Shown here piece by piece: positions 44,829 through 54,738 of a stretch of DNA of 64,000 bases. Where the stretch lies: NCBI GenBank assembly GCA_037349315.1, contig JBAIAC010000161.1, positions 42,501-106,500 on the forward strand, given 5' to 3'. A model generated the notes under the pieces. It did no database searches, had not been told where the DNA came from, and saw only the letters and a program-made list of their open reading frames with translations. This stretch comes from Chelydra serpentina (Eukaryota; Chordata; Testudines; Chelydridae). Numbering within the stretch: position 1 is the first letter of the stretch; each line of letters opens with the position of its first letter. The translations under genes and the position numbers were made by a program.

Positions 44829-45976
44829 TGTGACGGTGTTCCCCATAAAACTTTATGGGGAGATGCTTATAAATGTATATATGTAACTAAAATATGTTTT
44901 ATGCTACATGTGCCATGTAACATATCTCTGTGAAAGTTATGACCTACTGAATTTACTCCTCCTGTTTGTATGCATGTATCATTGTTGTAGTTGGAGTTAT
45001 GAAGATTGGTTTTATATTTGCTGGTCTTGTACATAGCCTTTGTAAGTGCATGGGATCATCTTTGGAGCAAAGAATGTGCCTGTTAAATGCGAGCACTTGA
45101 CAGACAAAAGACGTTGCAGACCCCAATCCACATTGGGGCTGGGTCTGGAATGCAACTGGTTAGACTGGTTAGGGCGCATGGGCAGGTGACTTGCCCATGT
45201 GATCCCAAAACTCCAGGGCAACTGGATCCTACGCAGGGAGAGGAAGAAAGGCTATAAAAGCCCTTGCAAGACCCTTCCATTTTGTCTTCAGCTGGCTAAA
45301 GGGAGAGGCTCTCCACCCCCCCAAGGACATTCCTGAGGGGAACTGAACAAAGGACAAAGACACTAGGGGGTGTGAGAGTCTGCTGTCCTCAGCTGCACCC
45401 AGGCGAATTCTACAGCCTGTAAAAAGGAAAATATCCGAATCTGGTGAGGCTTTTATCTGTGTTAACTTTGAATAGACATAGACGTGCGTGTTTTATTTTA
45501 TTTTACTAAGTAACTTGCTTTGTTCTGTCTGTCACTAATTGAACTCACTTAAATCCTATTTTCTGTACTTATTAAAATCACTTTTTACTTATTAAGTTTC
45601 CTTGAGTACAAGTCGGTGCCGAGGGGAAAGCAAACAGTTGAGCATATCTTTCTATCATTGAAATAGAAAGCGAACTATTTATGAGTTTACCCTGTATAAG
45701 CTTTATACAGGGTAAAACGGATTTATTAAGGGTTTGAACTTCCTTGGAGTTGAGCAGCTGGGTGTCAAAGGCAAGAGCGCTTCCAGGGGCCTTACAGTGG
45801 TGAGTGGACTTGGTTCGGACCTGGGTCTGTGTTTGCAGCAGATCAGTGGAATCTGACTCAAAACAGACAGGATTCGGGAGTGCCAAGCTGGAAAAGGCCT
45901 GGAAGCAGGGATAGAAGTAGCCTTGGCACACCAGGTGGCAGCACCAAGCAGGTCTCTGTGGCCCCAACCCGTCACA
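44829..45976 (+). repeat. 5' LTR
   Basis: 1148 bp. TATA-like CTATAAAAG at 45252, ATTAAA polyadenylation-type signal at 45571, and after it a 31-nt near-perfect hairpin (45686-45716) with 14-bp stem around TTTACCCTGTATAA. The inverted termini are eight bases. Confidence 0.93.
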
Positions 45977-45977
45977 G

Positions 45978-45996
45978 TGGCGTAGTCGAGTAGGAT
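45978..45996 (+). promoter_or_regulatory. Primer-binding site, tRNA-Ser-like
   Basis: TGGCGTAGTCGAGTAGGAT starts one base after the LTR. The first 11 bases are complementary to the CCA end of vertebrate tRNA-Ser (…CGACTACG-CCA), and similarity continues after a small offset. The related element at 56897 (TGGTGTAGTCGAGCAGGAT) matches the tRNA-Ser end even further. Confidence 0.7.
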
Positions 45997-46268
45997 CTGT
46001 GCACAACTGATTGCTTTGACGTACTGGTAGTGATTTTAAGTGAGTTTTAAGTGTGGTGGCTGGAAAACAGACAAAGTGGTTACTGGTTTGTTATTTTCTG
46101 TTTGCTTATTTCGGGTAAGGGAAGTAGGGACAGAAAAGGAAATCAAATAAGTAAGAGTGAAGATCAGGGAAGCTGGGAAAGGCTCTTAACTGAAGAGCTC
46201 CTGATCTGAGTGCAGTCCAGTTTCAGTGAACTGCAGAGGAGCGTGGCCCAGCACTAGACAGCAATAAG

Positions 46269-48008
46269 ATGTCTGTAAGCGAGGCCACGGTAAAACTGGA
46301 CCTTGCCAGACTCGAAATAACAGAGAGAGAGAACGAACATCGGAGACGAATCGAATTACGTACGTTGGAAATTAGTGCAGAAAAAGAAAGAGAGGAGGTG
46401 GCCCACAAGAGAGCTATGGAAGCGGAGGAGCTGGCCCACAAGAGAGCTATGGAAGCAGAAAGAATCAGGGAGGAGGCGGCCCACAAGAGAGCTATGGAGG
46501 CCCAGAAGCATGAACTGGCCGTTGCAGAGTTGAAGAGTCGCAACCCGTCAGCGGCCGGCTCCGCTTCCCCAAAAATCCCCAAATGGGAGCATCTATGCCC
46601 CCAGTATGATGAATCCAAGGATATAGCCGAATATTTTATCACCTTCGAGAGACTGTGCTCCCTCCATGCGATCCCTGAAGATCAAAAAATGACCACCTTG
46701 ATAGCCAAATTGACTGGCAGAGCTCTGGACATATTCAATAAGATGCCCATTGGGGATGCCTCCAATTATGGTAAATTTAAGGAACTGGTTTTGAAACAGT
46801 TTCAGGTTACACCTGAAACCTACAGGGTTAAATTCAGGAGTCTTAAGAGGGGAGATGGGTTAAGTTACGTGGCTTATGCAAATGAAATGACAGTTCTGGT
46901 AGATAAGTGGGTGAGGGGAAAAGGCATCACAAGCTTTGAGGGAATGTGTGATTTGGTTGCTCAGGAACAGTTCCTGAATATGTGCAGTGATGATGTAAAA
47001 CAGTACTTGTGGGACAAACAGGTAAAAGCAGTTAGTGAATTAGCTGGGTTTGCAGACTCTTATGAGCAGGCGCAAGCTGCAATTAAGCATAAACCACTGG
47101 CAGAGGGGTACAGGGTCGAAGGAAAACAGAGTCACTGTGTTACCCCTGGGAAAAAGGAGGCTGTGCGCTCACCTCCCCATTCCCCTAATACTCGTCCCAA
47201 ATTCCCTGTACAATCAGAGGAGCCCAGGAGGTGCTATCAATGTAAGTCCACCGAGCACCTGAGAGATAAGTGTCCCCTGCTGAGTGAAAACAGGCATCAA
47301 GTGGCCCATGAAGCTGCTGCCTCTTTCCACACAGGGTTTGTGAAGTTGACTTCTACACCACCAAGCAGTGAGCATGTGCATGCTGTTAGACTGAATGGGA
47401 AGTTAATCACTGGGTTGAGAGATACAGGTGCTGAAATTTCTATAGTCAGGAGGGACCTGATCCAAGAGGAGGATTGGTTGCCAGGTAAAGTGGCAGAATT
47501 GGAGCTGGTGGGTGGCTACAAAGTCATTGCACCTCTGGCAAAAGTACACATGCAAACGGAAAACTTGCAGGCTAAGCTAACTGTGGCAACAGTGTCACAC
47601 AATTTTGCACCGTTTCTACTGGGAAATGATTTCTTTGCTGTGGCAGAATCTGTCCCAGGGCTGGGTGGCAGCAAGCAGGAACCTAGTGCTGAAAACCCCA
47701 GAGGGGGGGGCGAAGTCACAGGGACTGCAGCTGTGGCGGCAGGGGTGGCTGTGGCCAGTTCCTGTCCTGTAATTATCTCCCCGGGGGAGGGGAATGTCCT
47801 ACCTCATAGCAAAGGGGGAATTTTGCGGGCCACTGAAGGGTCTATCTTAGCTTGCAGCTGGGAGCCCACAGCTGGACCAGGGTCACCTTCTCTTCGGGGG
47901 GACACGGGAGTGTCTGGCCCAGATAGAGGCCCAGGGAGGGAAGGTGAGGGGGAGGGCGGAGAGCCCGCCCACCTTTTGTCAGGAGGATCTTGCCCAGGAG
48001 GAGGGTGA
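46269..48008 (+). CDS. Gag-protease polyprotein with SCAN-like capsid, 579 aa
   Basis: Residues about 1-95 are highly charged and helical, with three repeats of HKRAMEA near 47-80 (coiled coil). About 98-184 resemble a capsid N-domain (KIPKWEHLCPQYDESKD). About 185-265 match the SCAN pattern (KFRSLKRGDGLSY, LVAQEQFLNM, YLWDKQ), consistent with the known origin of SCAN domains from Gmr1-like Gypsy capsids. A zinc knuckle C322-x2-C325-x4-H330-x4-C335 and an aspartic protease with D385-T-G-A and downstream LLGND follow. The tail is Gly/Pro-rich. The frame is uninterrupted. Likely role: particle assembly and self-cleavage. Confidence 0.9.
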   Translation: MSVSEATVKLDLARLEITERENEHRRRIELRTLEISAEKEREEVAHKRAMEAEELAHKRAMEAERIREEAAHKRAMEAQKHELAVAELKSRNPSAAGSASPKIPKWEHLCPQYDESKDIAEYFITFERLCSLHAIPEDQKMTTLIAKLTGRALDIFNKMPIGDASNYGKFKELVLKQFQVTPETYRVKFRSLKRGDGLSYVAYANEMTVLVDKWVRGKGITSFEGMCDLVAQEQFLNMCSDDVKQYLWDKQVKAVSELAGFADSYEQAQAAIKHKPLAEGYRVEGKQSHCVTPGKKEAVRSPPHSPNTRPKFPVQSEEPRRCYQCKSTEHLRDKCPLLSENRHQVAHEAAASFHTGFVKLTSTPPSSEHVHAVRLNGKLITGLRDTGAEISIVRRDLIQEEDWLPGKVAELELVGGYKVIAPLAKVHMQTENLQAKLTVATVSHNFAPFLLGNDFFAVAESVPGLGGSKQEPSAENPRGGGEVTGTAAVAAGVAVASSCPVIISPGEGNVLPHSKGGILRATEGSILACSWEPTAGPGSPSLRGDTGVSGPDRGPGREGEGEGGEPAHLLSGGSCPGGG

Positions 48009-49023
48009 AAAGTCTGCATTTCAGATGCCAGACCCCTCTCCTGTGGATCAGGTTAGAAGGGAAAGCTGGGGGTCAGACCCCCTGGAGGGGGGAGTCCGTC
48101 CAGCTGACCTGTTGGGAACAGATACTGGGGTGTCCAAGAAAGAGGTTGTTCTTGCTACACGGGTAGGAGGTAAACCTCTCTCTTCAAAGCAGAAGGGAGC
48201 GAGTCTCTGCATGGGTGAAGCCACACAAGGGGATGGGAACCAGCCCAGAGAAATTCCAGAGGGAGGGGCTGAGGGCAGGCCGGGTTGCAGTACACCCTTT
48301 CCTTGCCAGAACCTCAAACCCACGCCTGATTCAGGAGCCTGCTCCAAAGAGGCAGAAGAATCTGCATCAGAGTGCCTACCAGGATACACAGACGGGTGGG
48401 TAATCCTGTGTCTTTCCCTACTTCATCTGTGGGTTATAACAAAGGAGTTAACACTGAGGGTCAACCCTTTCAAGATGGGGAACATACCTGATTGGTGGGA
48501 AAAACTGTTGTACATGCTTGGGATGGTGACCTCACGGTCGTACAAGCATGTTACCTGTCGGCCTATATCGAGTAACCGGCTGGAAGCTTGGCACAACAGC
48601 AAAAGCACAACAGGCCCAGGCTGCTGTGTGAAAGGGGAAACTGAGGCATGCCGCCTCATGGCACTGAGAGCTAAATGCCGAGGTTCCTACGCCTTAACAG
48701 GTATTGCTATCTGTATCCTGTTAGCAATACTACACCCCAACCCATTTTCAGGCGCCCGGGGACCAGGAACCTCGCATTTTGCTAAAACCATTACGAATGA
48801 CACCATGTGGTGTGCCGGTACTGACAAGGGGTGTGACCAAAGACAAACAGGGGCTTTATGTGTACTGCCTCCGCCATGGACAGTGTCCAAGTCTCTGGCA
48901 GTAAGTTCAGGAGGAGGGTGTGACGGTGTTCCCCATAAAACTTTATGGGGAGATGCTTATAAATGTATATATGTAACTAAAATATGTTTTATGCTACATG
49001 TGCCATGTAACATATCTCTGTGA
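47944..49023 (+). CDS. Second open frame of the LTR element (uncertain)
   Basis: This is a 359-codon frame in another phase, overlapping the end of gag-pro and running into the 3' LTR. No known domain. The middle carries a hydrophobic run (IAICILLAILHP) preceded by Cys-containing segments. The older relative at 58536-58868 keeps a similar 110-codon frame (NIPD, KLLYMLG, ETEA, IAICILLAIIHP). It could be the tail of a deleted pol/env-like region or an accessory protein; nucleotide similarity alone might explain it. Confidence 0.35.
   Translation: MRGRAESPPTFCQEDLAQEEGEKSAFQMPDPSPVDQVRRESWGSDPLEGGVRPADLLGTDTGVSKKEVVLATRVGGKPLSSKQKGASLCMGEATQGDGNQPREIPEGGAEGRPGCSTPFPCQNLKPTPDSGACSKEAEESASECLPGYTDGWVILCLSLLHLWVITKELTLRVNPFKMGNIPDWWEKLLYMLGMVTSRSYKHVTCRPISSNRLEAWHNSKSTTGPGCCVKGETEACRLMALRAKCRGSYALTGIAICILLAILHPNPFSGARGPGTSHFAKTITNDTMWCAGTDKGCDQRQTGALCVLPPPWTVSKSLAVSSGGGCDGVPHKTLWGDAYKCIYVTKICFMLHVPCNISL
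48908..48918 (+). promoter_or_regulatory. Polypurine tract
   Basis: AGGAGGAGGG sits immediately before the 3' LTR, the expected plus-strand primer. The same tract precedes the LTR start at 58980 in the older relative. Confidence 0.8.
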
Positions 49024-50066
49024 AAGTTATGACCTACTGAATTTACTCCTCCTGTTTGTATGCATGTATCATTGTTGTAGTTGGAGTTATGAAGATTGGT
49101 TTTATATTTGCTGGTCTTGTACATAGCCTTTGTAAGTGCATGGGATCATCTTTGGAGCAAAGAATGTGCCTGTTAAATGCGAGCACTTGACAGACAAAAG
49201 ACGTTGCAGACCCCAATCCACATTGGGGCTGGGTCTGGAATGCAACTGGTTAGACTGGTTAGGGCGCATGGGCAGGTGACTTGCCCATGTGATCCCAAAA
49301 CTCCAGGGCAACTGGATCCTACGCAGGGAGAGGAAGAAAGGCTATAAAAGCCCTTGCAAGACCCTTCCATTTTGTCTTCAGCTGGCTAAAGGGAGAGGCT
49401 CTCCACCCCCCCAAGGACATTCCTGAGGGGAACTGAACAAAGGACAAAGACACTAGGGGGTGTGAGAGTCTGCTGTCCTCAGCTGCACCCAGGCGAATTC
49501 TACAGCCTGTAAAAAGGAAAATATCCGAATCTGGTGAGGCTTTTATCTGTGTTAACTTTGAATAGACATAGACGTGCGTGTTTTATTTTATTTTACTAAG
49601 TAACTTGCTTTGTTCTGTCTGTCACTAATTGAACTCACTTAAATCCTATTTTCTGTACTTATTAAAATCACTTTTTACTTATTAAGTTTCCTTGAGTACA
49701 AGTCGGTGCCGAGGGGAAAGCAAACAGCTGTGCATATCTTTCTATCATTGAAATAGAAAGCGAACTATCTATGAGTTTACCCTGTATAAGCTTTATACAG
49801 GGTAAAACGGATTTATTAAGGGTTTGAACCTCCTTGGAGTTGAGCAGCTGGGTGTCAAAGGCAAGAGCGCTTCCAGGGGCCTTACAGTGGTGAGTGGACT
49901 TGGTTCGGACCTGGGTCTGTGTTTGCAGCAGATCAGTGGAATCTGACTCAAAACAGACAGGATTCGGGAGTCCCAAGCTGGAAAAGGCCTGGAAGCAGGG
50001 ATAGAAGTAGCCTTGGCACACCAGGTGGCAGCACCAAGCAGGTCTCTGTGGCCCCAACCCGTCACA
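48919..50066 (+). repeat. 3' LTR
   Basis: Same length as the 5' LTR (1148 bp). I count about five substitutions (three near 49728-49770, others near 49830 and 49972), so the insertion is recent. TATA-like motif at 49342, hairpin at 49776-49806. Confidence 0.93.
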
Positions 50067-50127
50067 CGTGGGTCAGTGAGTTCGGCTGTGAATCGAAAGG
50101 AGGGGGGTTTATGCTCCCACAGGGATG
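50067..50127 (+). pseudogene. tRNA-Asn-like pseudogene, 3' piece (split by LTR element)
   Basis: Continues the tRNA begun at 44811: GGGTCAGTGAGTTCGG, loop CTGTGAA (GTG), end CAGGGATG. The first five bases CGTGG are the right target duplication and match the unoccupied mirror locus at 34573-34500. Confidence 0.75.
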
Positions 50128-50620
50128 CCCATGAAGTCGGGCTCCTCGTGGGCTTCTCAATGTCTGCTGGGAGCCGTCAAGTCTCCGTTTTGCCGCCACG
50201 AAGGCTCCTCTTGGACACTGTGGGGTCACCTGCTGGCTAGAAGCGTGTGGGGGCTGTGCCCCCAAACCCCGTCTCCGAGCAGCCACGCCAGGGACTCGGG
50301 TTCAATCCAACTGTAAAATCTGACAGCCCCACGGAGCTGCCGAGCATCCCGAGAGCCTCCCTCGTGTTCCCCCGCAGCAGCCGCCTGCCAGTGTGGGTGG
50401 GAAAAGGGGAAGAGGACGCGCTGCTGCCTCAGGCCGGGACAGGAGCCCTCACCACGCACAGGCCTGGCCCTTGCCTTCAGCCCAGGCAGCCAGAGGTGCC
50501 GGGGAGCTCCCTGGCAGGCCACCGCCTCAGCCACCTCTTGCCTTATGGCCTAGGCTCTTGGCGCTTTGCTGGTCACCGCCTCGCTTGAAGGCCCAGAGCA
50601 AAAAGGAAGAAGTGCAGCCC
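50128..50620. repeat. Right arm of inverted repeat, distal part
   Basis: Inverted partner of 34010-34499 (CATGAAGTCGGGCTCCTCG, TGCCAGTGTGGGTGGGAAAA). No gene. Confidence 0.8.
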
Positions 50621-50692
50621 TAGCATAGGACGGCTTTGATCGATCGATCACCGGGTTATGGGCCCAGCCCACTTCTGCTGCACCCCTCTGCT
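50621..50692 (-). pseudogene. tRNA-iMet-like pseudogene (CAT kept)
   Basis: AGCAGAGGGGTGCAGCAG start and CTGGGCCCATAACCCGG anticodon hairpin. The T arm became GATCGATCGATCAAAGCC and the acceptor end CCTATGCT is weak. Mirror partner of the good iMet at 33934. Confidence 0.7.
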
Positions 50693-50739
50693 GGGTCTTC
50701 ATCCCCCACATGCAACCTCCAGCAGGTTTATGTCTATGT

Positions 50740-50813
50740 GACTCTGTGGTGCAATGGGTCAGTGCATTCGCCTGTTAACCGAAAGGTTCGTGGTTTAACC
50801 ACAACCAGGGACG
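50740..50813 (+). pseudogene. tRNA-Asn-like pseudogene (GTT)
   Basis: Duplicate of the 39689 gene, but with anticodon GTT kept and the T arm broken (CGTGG against ACAAC) and the B box changed to GGTTTAACCAC. Upper anticodon stem has one C.C mismatch. Likely not transcribed. Confidence 0.7.
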
Positions 50814-50994
50814 ATGGTGACCCCGTGCTGCTTCCTCAAGAACCTGTTTTGCTGCCTGAAAACCATAGAGACACCTCCCAGCAGCTGGTTTGCCAGGGCC
50901 CCTGCCCAGCCCCCTGCACCGCTCCCTGCCAGTGCCAGAGCTCACAAGGCACCAGCCTGGAGCCAGGGCCGCTGGGTGCTGCTTACGAAAATCC

Positions 50995-51065
50995 AGCAGA
51001 GGGACACAGGGGAACTGTGCTGTGCCCATAACACAGAGGTGGATTAATCAAACCCTCTTCTGCTC
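50995..51065 (+). pseudogene. tRNA-iMet-like pseudogene
   Basis: Same altered sequence as 39935-40005 (GTGCCCATAACAC hairpin), so the damage predates the duplication of the unit. Confidence 0.7.
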
Positions 51066-51692
51066 GCACCGGGCCTCCTTCTTCCTACACTGGGCCTCCA
51101 AGCGAGGGGGCGGCTTGCACAGCGCCAAGAGTCTCACCTGTGAGGCAGGAGGCGGCTGATGCCCGCAGGCTGCTGGGAGCTCCCAGAAGTGATTAAGGGA
51201 CAGAGACTCCTAAATGCCCAGAGTAACTAGGGTTTGGGGTTCACCGAGGCCAGTAAGGGGGTCACTATGTCGGCCTTATAACCCTGGGTGTCAGGTCGCT
51301 GTGCAGCTTTGATCTAGAGCTCTGATCCCAACGACCGACCAGCAGCCCACAGCCTCACCCTGGGTCTGCCCCACCTGGTTACTCCTCACAGGCTGACCTG
51401 ACCCCGCTTCCAGCCCTGGATTCACCCCCCAATCACCCTATTGCTACTCAGAGCCACAGACGTGGAGCTGCTGACGGAGGGAGCTGGGACTCTAGGATGG
51501 GGTTCTTCTCTAAAGATAGCTGGCAGAAAGGTGGGGCTCAGCTCTGTCAGCGACCTGCCCGGTTGCCTCCTGAGAGGGGATGCCGACATTTCTGTAAGGC
51601 GCATAAAGGGGATATTTGGCTTCCTAGCGAATGTGAGGAATGTGCAATTATGAGAGGGAATTTCCATCCCTCCAGTAGCTGTGTACATCAGG

Positions 51693-51765
51693 GCCCCTGT
51701 TGCCTAATGGATAAGGCATTGGCTTCCTAAGCCAGAGATTGTGGGTTCAAGTCCCATCTGGTGGG
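51693..51765 (+). tRNA. tRNA-Arg (CCT), acceptor weakened
   Basis: 73 nt: GCCTAATGGATAAGGC D arm, stem TTGGC/GCCAG, loop TTCCTAA (CCT), B box GGTTCAAGTCC. Acceptor pairs G1-G72 and two others fail. Sister of the TCT gene at 40615. Confidence 0.7.
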
Positions 51766-52045
51766 AAAAACTGCTTTCTTTCTGTACATTGCAAAGATAC
51801 CTTGGTTTTGTTTTCACCAAGGAAGCTGGGAGATGTTTGAACACAAAGTGCTGGCTGTTCCACTTGACAAATGCTTTCTAAACCCATCAGTAGCAAACAC
51901 TTAATACTAGTGTGTGTCTGAGAATATGGTGAAGGGGAGTGTTTACTCCAATACGTCAATGAATGAAGCAGACAGAAAGAGCAAGGCTGTTTTGAAAGAG
52001 AATGGATCTGTCTGGAGACAAAGCAGACCCTGAGAATGAGCAAAG

Positions 52046-52986
52046 GCATGAAAAAAAGGGCTTTAAATGTGTGTTAGGTGTTAGTTAGGTTGGTCTGGCA
52101 AATTTAAAGAACATCCCAATGCCCTTAGAGTGATGCGGACACTGGCTGTTTCTGATCTTTTACTGAGAGCTCATTGAGAAATATTTCCCTTAATGATGTT
52201 ATGGAATATTGGGCAGGCTATGAAGGCTCCGTTCTTCCTGCTTTCGCCCTTCCAGACAACATGGGTACATGGCATGGGGCCAATGTGCCCCTTCCAGTCA
52301 ACTGCTAGAGAAGACAACAGCAGCACAGACAGGGATGGCAGCAGGGCAGACTGGAGCTCCAGGAAGATGGTGGGACCAGGTCTCATCAGCGGGGAGGTGG
52401 CCACCCCAGCATGCACAAGACTGAGCCAGCAAGTGTGGTGTGTGCTGCTGCCTGCCCCTACTCACTTTTGCAACTGTGTTTCCCTGAGGACACTCATATG
52501 ACCCAAAAATCGGGACTGTCCCTATAAAGTTGGAACATCTGGTCCCCCGATGGGAAACAGTATCAAAAACCTTACTAAAGGCAAGATAGATCATGTCAAC
52601 CACTTCCCCCTCGTCCACAAGGCTCCTTACCCTGTTAAAGAAAGCTCTCAGGCTGGTTTTACATGGGAGACTGCTTGAATTAGCTACACCAGGTGGCCTT
52701 TTTTGGCAAAGTAGGACCTGTCGCTGCTGCAGGTAGTATGGTCCTACAGACAGCATTTTCACACACAAACATGTAAGACACTGCCATCTGTAGGGGTGTG
52801 CTACCTGTAACACTGCTGTCTGATGAAGCTAATCCCTACAGATAGCAGTTTCTCACACCCTAGGTATGTGAGACTGATATCTGCAGCAATTTGCAACCTG
52901 TAGCAGAGAGATAGTGAATTGTTCCCATTAGCAGGTCCTGAGAGCTGCTGTGGATGCTCAGGTAAACAATGTCTCATGGGCAGCTA
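52046..52986. other. CR1 and MITE scraps, no gene
   Basis: 52497-52548 is the end of the short hAT-like MITE seen whole at 55392. 52555-52650 is a small minus-strand CR1-like RT piece (FSKVFDTVSH). The rest is unassigned. Confidence 0.55.
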
Positions 52987-53165
52987 GAATCATAGAATAT
53001 CAGGGTTGGAAGGGACCTTAGGAGGTCATGTAGTCCAACCCCCTGCTCAAAGCAGGACCAATCCCCAATTTTTGCCCCAGATCCCTAAATGGCCCCCTCA
53101 AGGATTGAACTCACAACCCTGGGTTTAACAGGCCAATGCTCAAACCACTGAGCTATCCCTCCCCC
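52987..53165 (-). mobile_element. tRNA-derived SINE with CR1 tail
   Basis: Reverse orientation: octamer/CR1 tail at 52987 (CATAGAATATCAGGGTTGG) and the tRNA-like head at the right end (CAAACCACTGAGCTATCCC). Same family as 28433 and 58192. Confidence 0.9.
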
Positions 53166-54738
53166 TGAGGGGAGCTAGTGGCTTTCCCTTACAAGCCGCA
53201 GCGCATAGTTTGAAAACCCCTGGCCTAGCACAATAAACAAACCCACCCTGCTGTTTTCATTAGGAGCAAAGGAAACTAATGCTGAACACTGCGGCAGACA
53301 GAATGTGATGTAACAAGTATCACACCGATCTCTCTCTCGTTAGAAGAGTTTTCCGCTAAACTCTGCACATGCCCAGTCCAGTCACACTCCCCACCTTCAT
53401 CTGGCTTCTCTCACTCAGCACAAAATGAAATACACACGGTGACATTTGGAAAGAGAGTTTCAGTTGATGAACCTGCCAGATACTAGCTGCTGCTGCTGGA
53501 AATACAGTGGGGGAATATACCAGGGCGATTACACTGATCAGGCCTTTTGAGAATTGAACAGGGAAATCCAGACATGTTATAATTCAGGATTCTGAAGAGA
53601 AGTTCAGGGAAATGAGAGCCAGGATTTCCACTGACTTGCTGTGTAACCTTTGGCAAGTTACATCACCTTGTGCGCCTCCCGTTTGTCCTCTCAACTTTCC
53701 CCTGCCCTGTTAAATAACCCCGCGTCCCCTGAGCACAGTGAGTTTCAGCGCTTTAAAGTGCTAGTGTGGACAGGCTCGGCTCCCAGTGCTCAGAGCTATG
53801 ACCAGGAGCACTGGCACCCGCGGCAGTGCTCTGAACTTTGTAGTGTAGACGCAGCCTCAGTAGGTTAGATCAGACAAAGAGGAGACGCATTGGGATGCCT
53901 GGGCCTTTAAGAAGCCAGCCCTGGGAAGTCCACGCTGAGAGGTGCTGTCTGTGAGAGGGGGAAATAAAAAAGCCCCTTTGCCCCCCACCATTTTGGCAAA
54001 CACTGGGTCTCAGCCCACTGGGGTAACTGTTACCTCCTCTGCCCCACCTGTATCGGCTTTTGCCCTCTGACACCCTCTGCCAGCGCCTCAGTCCTGGGCT
54101 TAACTCCGCCTCCTCCCGCCCAGCCCTGATTTTCCCTTTAGCCCCTCTCCTAATGCTGCCTCCAGCTGCTTGACCCCCCTGACCAGTCAATTTCCGCCCC
54201 TGCGCAGACCCTGGCCGCCCCCTGCTCCGATTTGCCCCCTTTGCCCCTTTTTAGCCCCTGTAAAAAGCAGTCAGCAGAATTTTATGGCTAAAACGGGCAG
54301 GGTGAAGGGCAGCGGCTTCAGCAGATGTTACTGAGCTGCAAAAACAAAGGTTTCCCCGGACTGGGGGGCAGGAAGGGGCGGCTCCTACCCGGGCCTGGCC
54401 CTGCCCACCAGGCCCCTCGCGGGGTCTTTGTGACACTCAGGGAATCGAGGAAACCCCCCTCAGCCTGGAGCGGGGGCAGGAGACTGGCTGGATCGTCCCA
54501 GGAGAAAAGCAGGGGAAGGGGCTGGTTTTGCTGAATCATTAGACTAAGGAGACCCCGGGGGTGAATGCAGCAACCACATTTCAGTTCAGCGTTGGAGATT
54601 TGACACAACACAGGGACAATCACCTTCCCATAAAGCTGCTAAATCCCATGGCCACAGCTCTGCAGTGCCCAGCTTGTGTGTGCAGCCGAACTAAGGAGAG
54701 CAGCACTGTGAAAGAGTCATAGAGGGCTCTCTCTACGC
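53166..54738. other. No gene recognised
   Basis: 53740-53860 has paired 'AGTGTGGAC'/'GTAGTGTAGAC' ends of a short inverted-repeat element. Nothing else identified. Confidence 0.45.

Larger units (their letters stand above)
44829..50066 (+). mobile_element. Ty3/Gypsy-type LTR retroelement lacking pol (gag-pro only)
   Basis: Two 1148-bp LTRs (44829-45976, 48919-50066) begin TGTGACGG and end CCGTCACA. They differ at about five positions by eye. The flanks CATGG/CGTGG form a 5-bp target duplication. The 2.94-kb interior has a tRNA-Ser-like primer site, one long gag-protease frame, a second open stretch and a purine tract, but no reverse transcriptase, RNase H or integrase motif. It is therefore non-autonomous and young. 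Confidence 0.92.
50526..52045 (+). repeat. tRNA unit, direct copy 2
   Basis: Second copy of 39412-41000 with the same tRNA order. It is shorter near the right end, where about 30 bp around the TGGGTCTTGGGAACAATCC segment are missing. Confidence 0.85.

Noticed and set aside
47944..49023. Env glycoprotein for the LTR element
   Set aside because: One hydrophobic run is not enough; no signal peptide, cleavage site or fusion-like region is evident, so it is listed only as an uncertain frame.
52298..52813. 171-codon minus-strand frame as a gene
   Set aside because: Only a short middle part (FSKVFDTVSH) is CR1 RT; the rest is unrelated flanking sequence.
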